Below, piece by piece: positions 56,225-64,000 of a stretch of DNA of 64,000 nucleotides. The stretch is taken from the NCBI RefSeq assembly GCF_003576645.1, contig NC_044925.1:20279498-20343497 (forward strand). The letters are read 5' to 3'. Origin of the DNA: Ipomoea triloba. Taxonomy: Eukaryota; Streptophyta; Magnoliopsida; Solanales; Convolvulaceae. A program made the position numbers and the translations under genes. Under the pieces are notes generated by a model. It was not told the DNA's origin. It saw only the letters and a program-made list of their open reading frames with translations, and made no database searches. How positions within the stretch are numbered: the first letter of the stretch is position 1; the number at the start of each line of letters is the position of its first letter.

Positions 56225-56460
56225 CTTAGAACCAATCATTATTGTGTGGACCATGGTCTACATAGCTGTGTGGACCATGCTATCAAATAATGCACATTCA
56301 ATATAAAAATAATGTACATTCAGTATAAAAATAATGTACATTATATTCAAGGGATATATAATGTACATTCAGTACAAAAATAATGTACATTTAATACATT
56401 AAAAATATACATTTTATTATGATCCACACAGCTGTGTGGACCATAATTTGCCCCTTAGAA
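56225..56460. repeat. Inverted repeat with gtggaccat boxes and tandem core
   Basis: Boxes gctgtgtggaccat at about 56270 and, near 56425-56445, ccacacagctgtgtggacca bracket repeats of aaaataatgtacattcagta. Similar text occurs near 15820-15970 and 19800-19980. Confidence 0.55.
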
Positions 56461-58795
56461 CACTAGTCACTGACCAAATAATTGACAAAGGGATAGGGTT
56501 CACAGTGCTGTCAACTGTGGCCAAGTAATTGATAATGGGATTACAAATTTAAAATAAGAGAAGTCAAAGATATTTGAAATTTGAATTGATTACTTTTCTT
56601 ACAAAATAAATCTAATCAATCAACACAATCAATAATGCTAATTAAACTCTTACCATAAACACCTAGGGAAACTAATTCAAATTAACACCCAATTATGGAA
56701 ATTAATTATTACAAACAAGAGCTAAATACAATCTAAGAAATAAGTTCAAACAAAATATAGAAACAAAATGTCCAATCTTATTCTTCACCTTAAAAAAAAT
56801 CCTATCTCTTTCTTATCAAAATGGTGAATACAGTTTGAAGGGAGATTTTGGCAAAAAGTTGGTGGTGATGTGAATGAAAACAAAACAGACAAGGGAATTG
56901 ATTTTTGACAAGATTAACGAATACTATAATAAGGAAAAACTGTAAAAATAAGATCAGAACAAATATGAAATCAACGAAAACAAGCAATAAAAGAAAAATA
57001 TTTTTGTATTTTCTAAGTATATTTCATGGCCACTAACAAAAAAGTAATTGCAAAAAAAGAAAGATAGCAAAGAGTGCGAGGAACAAGAACCTTGCTCTGA
57101 TGTCAAAAATAATGTGTGTTCGGCGTGATCAACTCAAAACTTTCCTATAGCACTCAATGAAGGATTTTAGGATAATGAGCTTAGAAATTTGAAGTTTTCT
57201 CATGCAACCTTTGGGGCAAAATAAATTCTTAAATCTCACAAAGAAATTTATTATTCTCATCTGAAAAGTAACATTTCGATGCTTTCTTTCTTATCACCTC
57301 TCATGAAGAAAAGAAGAACAAAAAACACAAACAAATCTTCAATTTTATAATATTTAAGAACCAACTAAGAATGACTGCAAGGCTTCTTATGGTGTTAGAG
57401 AATGGAAAAATGCAAAGAAATAAATCTAAAATCAATCCCTAATTAATACAATCATTTCAAAATACCAAATAGGAAATTTTAAGCAAGATTAAAGAAATAA
57501 AATCAAAAGTAAGGGGCATGATTCTTTTTTCAATTTATGTTATTTTGACATTCTAGAAGTTTCCAATTAATCTTCAATCAAGTTTGAATTGTGGATGTAT
57601 TGAACCTAAACATGATTTTGATGGATCATGCCATATTTGAGCTCTCGATATTGTATCTTCTAGAATGACCAATAGACTTTAATTTGGACTTATTGTTTTG
57701 CCAGGGTCTTATTAGTTTGAGCACATGAATATGAATATAACTAGCAAACTTATCATTCATTTGGTTAAATCAATTCAATGATTCCACTATGTTGTTATGA
57801 TAGTATATTTGTTTATAAGTTATTAATGAGGTTTCATTACTGGTGATGAAAATGGAGGAGGAGAGAAGAGATGGCTATGGGTGGTTACATTTTAGAAAGG
57901 GATGTGAGATATTTTGGTTGTATGTAGCTGAGAGAATCTCATTTTTTCTCTATTTCTCCTTACATAACAAGTCTAGATGGGTAAAAAAGGCAAATTACTC
58001 CTTAGACTTTATATAATATTAAAGTCTGTTTGGAAACTCGAAAAATGACTTCCGAAAGTTAATTTTTAAATTTTTTTCGTGTTTGGATATTCAAGAAAAA
58101 TAAAGTTATAACACCATTTCAATTTAAGGATTTATTATTATTATTATTTACCTTTTATGGGTATTGTTAAATTTTATTTTTTAATTGCATATATAAAAGT
58201 GTAAAATATGTCTATCAATACGTCACAACATCTAGATGTAATAAGGAGATACAACAATGTGAGAACAACATTTAGATGCAATAAAAAGATACAATATAAT
58301 CTACACCTAGATGCAATAAGGATATACAACAAAAATGTGAGAACAATAAAGTAATAGAGCAAAGTCTTACTAGGGATGGCAACTGGACCAAGGAGTATAA
58401 TTTTCGTCCTTGTCCCCATGACCCCGCCTAACTCCTTGTCCCATCACCATCCACATCCCCTACAGGGATTAGAAAATTGGCTAAAAAAAACCACTTTATT
58501 AGGATGATCATTAAATTTAACAAAACAAAGTATATTTGTCATAAGTCAAACCACCGACCCCTTTTAATGCATATCACAATCATATTAAAGATCATGACAC
58601 AAGTTCTTACCAACTTCTAACATTGTATTGCTTATAAGATTCGCAACATTAAGCATATTCTCAGCAGATATCTCAATAGTTTCATCATGACATACTCCTC
58701 TTTATCTTACTTGCATTGTTTTTTTTTTCCTTCTTCTATCTTTTTGAGGCTCTGGTTGTGTACTCATAAATTTAATATCATTTAAACCAAATAAG
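56461..58795. other. AT-rich intergenic DNA
   Basis: No gene is supported. At about 58376-58480 the sequence agggatggcaactgg with ccttgtccccatgacccc resembles one end of a plant hAT element; the other end is not found. About 58020-58110 has Ac-like MITE phrases (gtttggaaactcg, gtgtttggatattc). Confidence 0.45.
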
Positions 58796-58857
58796 GACTT
58801 CACGACCCAATGGATAAGCTGCTGGTCTACGGAACCAGAGATTTTGGGTCCAGAGAA
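58796..58857 (+). pseudogene. tRNA-Arg(ACG)-like pseudogene or SINE head
   Basis: The sequence follows plant tRNA-Arg from the acceptor strand (gactt) through the D arm (cccaatggataagctgc) and a perfect anticodon arm. That arm has stem ctggt/accag and loop ctacgga, giving anticodon ACG. It diverges within the T arm (attttgggtccagag), and no matching 3' acceptor strand follows. It is therefore a decayed tRNA or the head of a tRNA-Arg-derived SINE extending to about 59190. Confidence 0.7.
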
Positions 58858-59276
58858 GCCCCTCTCCCTCAACTAAGGCGCACCCGAGAGATTTTGGAGG
58901 CGGGAGGGTCAATTCGGTATGACTGACTGCACCCGAGAAGACCCTTTACCAGGAACCCGCGTTATATACCCCATAGGGTTACAATGTAATGGAGAGCTCT
59001 CGTTTTATTCTTTGAAGACAGAATACAAAGTGAAATTATTTTCTTCCAGAGTTCAAATATTATTCTCTAAGTTATACGGTAGTGTTGGCCATCTAGTCGT
59101 AAAACCAACAAGTACATTAACAATTAAGGATAAATTTAGAAATCTCAAGCAAAAATATAAATCTAAACAATCTCAACCATCCATTTGATTTAATAATTTG
59201 ATCGTCATTTTTTCTACTCATTATAGGCCTAACTGTTTTTGGTTCTTATTAGTGTTAGTGCGTGTGTGTGTGTGTA

Positions 59277-59289
59277 TAGAGAGAGAGAA

Positions 59290-59320
<31 letters not shown>

Positions 59321-59323
59321 AAT
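59277..59323. repeat. (GA)n microsatellite
   Basis: Imperfect GA dinucleotide run, preceded by a short (GT)n tract. Confidence 0.9.
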
Positions 59324-59342
59324 AATCAAATGAGACTATATT

Positions 59343-59478
59343 TTTCTGTGAGACCCTTGGTAAATGCACACAAGTTACTACATGATGCACACAGACTAGA
59401 TTGTGTGTGATTCGCACAATCTACGCTATGTGCATTCGTGTAGTAGCTTGTGTGCATTTATCAAGGGTCTCACGGAAA
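59343..59478. mobile_element. 136-bp foldback MITE
   Basis: The arms 59343-59407 and 59413-59478 are inverted copies with about ten differences, separated by five bases. They begin tttctgtgagacccttgg and end caagggtctcacggaaa. The whole would fold into one long hairpin. Confidence 0.85.
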
Positions 59479-59501
59479 CAAGTGGATGTACTAGAACATT
59501 A

Positions 59502-59503
<2 letters not shown>

Positions 59504-59539
<36 letters not shown>

Positions 59540-59845
59540 TATATATATACTAAGGATCAAATCAGGACCTATAATTAGGTGAGGATCATGTGGATTTATC
59601 TGATCATTTAATTTAAATAATTCAATGGTTGTGATTAATTATATGCAATAGATTTAATTTTTCGCACCTAGTTTGTTGTGCATTCGTTCTCAGTTTGTTG
59701 TACATTCGGTCTCAGTTTGTTGTGCATTGATAGTGTGAATGTTGTGCATCTCTCCCACTTTGTTGTGCTGTTGCATTCATAGCCGTTAGATCAGTTCAAA
59801 TGGATGATCTAGATTAGTCCACAAGGTCCTCACCTGATCCGGAAC

Positions 59846-59880
<35 letters not shown>

Positions 59881-59882
59881 TA
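59504..59882. mobile_element. TIR element inserted in a (TA)n microsatellite
   Basis: Between (TA)n tracts at 59504-59549 and 59846-59882 lies an element at about 59554-59840. Its ends, ggatcaaatcaggacct and aggtcctcacctgatcc, are inverted with three mismatches in 17. The inside has about three tandem units of the form agtttgttgtgcattcg (59668-59735). This fits MITEs that target TA repeats. Confidence 0.7.
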
Positions 59883-62617
59883 TGGATGAGTTCGGGTGTA
59901 AGGATGCTCCCAGGTGCGGTCATGCGGTTAGATATGAGTCGTTGATCTAGTTTGATCAACGACTCAAATCAATTAAAATTAAAAAAAAAAACGCATGTCT
60001 GAAAGAAAGAAGCATAAGTTAAAAATGGCGTACACAGACTAGATTGTGTGTTATGGATCTAGTAGCAGTTGGTCGTGACAATGGATCAACAGTAGCAGGT
60101 AGACCAGACAACTCAACTGGAGGCAGCACCGGCATCCCCCATAAAGCTGACACACCCCAAGGGACCGACTGATGAATAGAATAAGTCTACAAAACAAACT
60201 TAGTAGCAAATGGAAAAACGACCTCATCAAACTAGACATGCCTGTAGACAACATTTTCTTTTCCAGAAAACAGACTTAGTAGCAAATGTGTTATTTTCTA
60301 GAAAACATTTTCTTTTTTAGTGATTGGTTGCTTTCCATAGAACTGTCTTGATGTGTTTGGAAAATGAGTAGAATTATTTTTAATTTTAAATATACAATGG
60401 TTTTAGTATTGTTGTTGTTGTTGTTGTTGTTGTTATTAAAAACTCACTATCAAAATCTCTACCCAATATTCTCCCAGCAGCAGAGGCGCAAACGTTAGCT
60501 CCAGTAGAGACGTAAAGCAGACAACAGTCCAGGTCCAGCTAAGTTTCGTTATCTCCATCGATTTGCTTCGTCCATGTCCGCAATCTCTGCTTCGTCGTCT
60601 TCCTCTAATCTCTGTTTTGTTACCACCATCAACCATCTCTGCTTCGTCGTTGTCGTCAGCCATCTCTGCTTTGTTGCGTCCTCTAATCTTTGGCCGTCAC
60701 CACCATCGATCTGCTTCGTGACGAATAGCAACAACTTGGCCATATATGGGGTGCGACGATGGCTGGCAGCGAAGGCGACATCGGTTTGCTGGCAAGGTTA
60801 GGGAGAAGAAGAACGAAGACTTGGCTTAGGAAAATGACTTCTCCCCCCCCCCCCAAAAAAAGGGAGATGTTTTCTGGAAAAACGTTGATATTTTCTCTTC
60901 GACTCATACTTGTTTTTCGTACCTTAGTTTTCTTTCATTTGCCAAACATGGGAAGCCCGGAAAATGATTTCAGAAATCATTTTCTGGGTATCCAAACACA
61001 ACCTAAGACACCGAACTATTCAATATGTAAAAAAAAATAAAAATTGAATTCATCGAAATTGAGATAAAAAAAAAAGTATAATATAATATTTTTTCCCTTT
61101 TTATTTTTCTAATAAAATTAAAAAAATTTCTGACCAAAAATACAATTAGTATTCAGAAAATAACATTTTTGGTTCATGAATTGTTTTATTTTTAAAAATT
61201 TGGTCACTCACCTAAGCTTAATTGTTTATAATGTTGCACTTTTAGTCTCTAGTGTTATACAATTGTCAAACTACATTAACATATGAGGTTATTTTTATCG
61301 TTTAGAATCAATATTTATTGTTAAAAATGATGTTAACATGGTGAAAATTAAAAGTTTAACCACAACAGAGGTGCTGCTGAATTTCTACTTCAATTTGGAT
61401 CATAATCCGTGTTCATCCCAAATATTAATCGTCGTGTTCTCTTCGTGGTGGGTTTAGGTTAGAAATAATAATTTCTTAACATTGATTTATATAATAAAGA
61501 TTGTAATTCCATAAGGGACTCACGGTGATGAATAGTGATGTATGAAGGCGGAATTATTGGGTGAAATTCCCTCCCTCTCATTCTGTTAAAATTTAAGTTT
61601 ATAAGGTTAAAAGATATATAATGGAAATAGGATATAGGTTTTCCTAAAAGGAGGTTTCACAATCCTAAGGGATTTCTATTTCTAAAAGAGGTTTCTCATT
61701 CCTCTTGAAAGAGAGTTCTCATCACATCTATAAATACCTAGGAAAACTCTAGGGATCATATGGTTTTCTGACCATAAGGTTTTTAGTCTATGAGTTTTCT
61801 AGTTTCCATATTATCACAGATCAGAGAGGTGAAACAAGTAAGTGTTTATCCTTATTCTTGTTTTAATTAAAGATCCATAGTTAATTGATTTCGTTTACAT
61901 GCGGTTCATTATTATTTATGCTTCCGCATTCAAATTATAAGCACACAAGGCTTTAATTAACAGTTTATTCACTGGTATGGAAATTGTAGCTTTTAACAGT
62001 TTATTCCCTAGAAGGTCAAGCTATTGCCTTTATTTTGTGAAGGTGTAGCAGTAAGTTCATCAAGTTGTGTTATATCATCGATCGTTGAATTCAATCACTT
62101 TGAGGAGACCACCCCCAACTTCAACTCCAATTTTTTCTTGATAAGTTGTGGCCTTAGATGCATTTTTCTTCTTTTTAACTCTTTTCTTGAGATGAAGTTC
62201 AATATCATTAATTAAAAAAAAATATCAAGACCGAAAATAATCATGCTATAATATATATAATACCAAGACCAACATAAATGTTCTACAAAAAGAATTAAAT
62301 ATATAAATTTAGGGAAAAAAATCAATTAACTCTATTTTTTTTTTTTTAGAATTCAATTAACTCTATTTTTAAAGATGAAAATATTAGAAAGATTAGAAAG
62401 ATTCGGTTGGGAAATTTACGTATAGCTGTTATCAACACGTCATGATAGCCCCACTCATGCAGCCAGGTGTCTCCTGGAATAATGCTTCGCTTAATCTCAC
62501 CTCAGTCCTCGCTCACGTCGTCTCCCATGGCGGTTCTCTCTCCCGAGAAACTAATAGATTATATGCATTTGGAGATCCGAATCCATATTTAAAGGTCTGA
62601 AATCTGAATTGACAGCG
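59883..62617. other. Intergenic DNA before the LRR gene
   Basis: A short hairpin (gagtcgttgatc / gatcaacgactc) lies at about 59936-59965. At about 60255-61010 is a GC-richer block with repeats of tctctgcttcgtcgtc-type units. Phrases typical of Ac-like MITEs border it (ttttccagaaaac, ccaaacacaacc). From 61380 to 62600 the DNA is AT-rich; the last 150 bases before 62618 are presumably the promoter and 5' leader of the LRR gene. Confidence 0.45.
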
Positions 62618-64000
62618 ATGGCGATAGTGACCGGAGACTGGTATCTGGACGCACTGGTGAAGTTCGTCGAGAGCCATGCGGAGCTGTTGATTGAAGGGAC
62701 GTTAGTGCTCAAACTCAACCCTGTCGGTCTCCACTACGTGCACTCCAGGCTCGAGGCGCTGGCGGAGTTAGAAAGCTTGCTCGCCGGTGCTCCGGTGGAT
62801 TACTTCCGTGCCTACGTCTCGGACCTAGGTGACCACCGCGCTCTCGAGCAGCTCCGTCGGATTCTCTGCCACCTAACATCGCTTAAGGTTTTCTCCGTGC
62901 TGCCGCCACCGGCCAGGGATCCCTCGCCTCTGTCGCTGCTGCCTTTTACCAGGCTTAAGGTTCTGGAGCTAAGAGGATGTGATCTCTCCACCTCCGCCGC
63001 TAAAGGACTTCTCCAACTCAGGCAATCTTTGGAGAAATTGATTTGTCATAATTCAACTGTGAGTTCCGACGTATCAATTTTCTTTTTTCCTTTTTGATTG
63101 GTTTGGTCTCGATTGAAGAATCAATAATTGTGCTGCACTATTCACATTACATTTTCTTAGAAGAGATAACTACTGAACAAACCGAATGCTGAATATAAAT
63201 AAAAAGAAATCTAATGTTACCATCCATTTGTTCTCCATACTCTGTTTATAGACTTCACGTTGTAATTCTCCTTTTAATGGAATTGGCTTAGGATGCATTA
63301 CGGCATGTATTTGCGAGTAGAATAGCTGATATAAAGGATTCTCCACAATGGAATCGATTGTGGTTTGTTTCATGTGCTTGCAATGGTTTGCTTCTCATGG
63401 ATGAATCCTTACAGCTCCTTCCCGCTGTCGAAACACTTGATTTGAGCAGGAACAAGTTTTCTAGAGTGGATAATCTTCGAAAGTGCACCAGATTGAAGCA
63501 TCTAGACATAGGGTTTAATCACCTCAGAACTGTTGCAGCATTTAGTAGTGAGGTAAGGCACAGCCTGCTAATGGAAAAGTTAGAGTTAAATTATTGCAAA
63601 AATCATTATATTTTATTAGCATGACTTGCTCATTGATGTTCGTATATTACTAGAATCTTTTATGCTGATGAATTAAACTGGATCTGGGTAGAAAATATAC
63701 GAGTACGTCATTTGTTATGTTTAATTGTAGTACAGTTGCTTCTAGTTAGTGTGGGGTAGAATATTTTAAACCAATAGATAGGATTGCTCTATGCAGGTTT
63801 CATCTCATATTGTTAAGCTTGTTTTGAGGAATAACGCTTTGACTACATTGCGTGGGATTGAGAATTTGAAGTCACTTGAGGGGCTTGATCTATCCAACAA
63901 TATAATCTCTAATTTCTTTGAGATAGAAATCCTTGGTGGACTGTCATCTCTGCAAAATTTATGGTTACAAGGAAATCCACTTTGTTGTGCAAGATGGTAC
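62618..64000 (+). CDS. Leucine-rich repeat protein (STK11-interacting-protein-like), 5' part
   Basis: Three exons are in the window: 62618-63058, 63292-63552 and 63797 onward, still open at the window edge. All phases agree, giving 302 residues so far. The N-terminus (MAIVTGDWYLDALVKFVE, then GTLVLKLNPVGLHYVHSRLE) is followed by leucine-rich repeats such as VETLDLSRNKFSRVDNLRKC, LKHLDIGFNHL and LEGLDLSNNII. Similar plant proteins are annotated as LRR family or serine/threonine-kinase-11-interacting proteins, but their role in plants is not known to me. An upstream TTG in the same frame exists; the ATG at 62618 is preferred because conserved sequence starts there. The C-terminal part lies outside the window. 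Confidence 0.85.

Noticed and set aside
59198..59417. Frames across the GA repeat
   Set aside because: They come from the microsatellite and foldback element; low complexity on both strands.

Overview
The window is nuclear DNA of a flowering plant, most likely a eudicot. Genes are split by many short GT-AG introns, intergenic DNA is very AT-rich, and there are many plant-type SINEs, MITEs and Mutator-, hAT- and Helitron-type elements. I cannot name the species from the sequence alone.

Genes from left to right. (1) 3307-7804, plus strand: a complete 10-exon POT1 gene (telomere end protection), 477 aa. (2) 9963-13323, minus: a complete 6-exon HRD3/SEL1L gene (ER-associated degradation), 683 aa, convergent with POT1. 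(3) 16225-18668, minus: a complete 5-exon aldose 1-epimerase, 377 aa, with an N-terminal hydrophobic extension. (4) 20881-35679, minus: a 42-exon gene for a 1375-aa fusion protein. It carries two 3-hydroxyisobutyrate-dehydrogenase-like domains, a DUF1537/four-carbon acid-sugar kinase and a class II ketose-bisphosphate aldolase. (5) 47978-48705, plus: a GC-rich 2-exon gene for an unrecognised 209-aa plant protein. (6) 62618-64000, plus: the first three exons of a leucine-rich-repeat protein that runs off the window.

The fusion gene is the most interesting item. Its domains correspond to enzymes that bacteria encode as separate genes for threonate/erythronate breakdown, so the protein may handle L-threonate from ascorbate (inference). 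Nine consecutive exons of the first dehydrogenase domain have exactly the same lengths as nine exons of the second, so the pair arose by intragenic duplication. The first copy has lost its nucleotide-binding glycines and catalytic motif. One intron uses a GC donor.

The rest is transposon-rich. Clear structures are a retroposed sequence with 16-bp target duplications (1159-1880), a perfect direct/inverted/direct repeat (2385-2643), a TIR element carrying a UGT84-like fragment (13605-14843), a SINE with 19-bp duplications (17168-17401), a Mutator-like element with a perfect 9-bp duplication inside an intron (27012-27530), a 5'-truncated LINE nested in a MITE (35964-37548), a Mutator-like element with a GC-rich passenger (44729-45284), a Helitron (53323-55253) and a hAT-like element (55493-56216). 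The stretches 49530-53322 and 56460-62617 hold no gene I can support.
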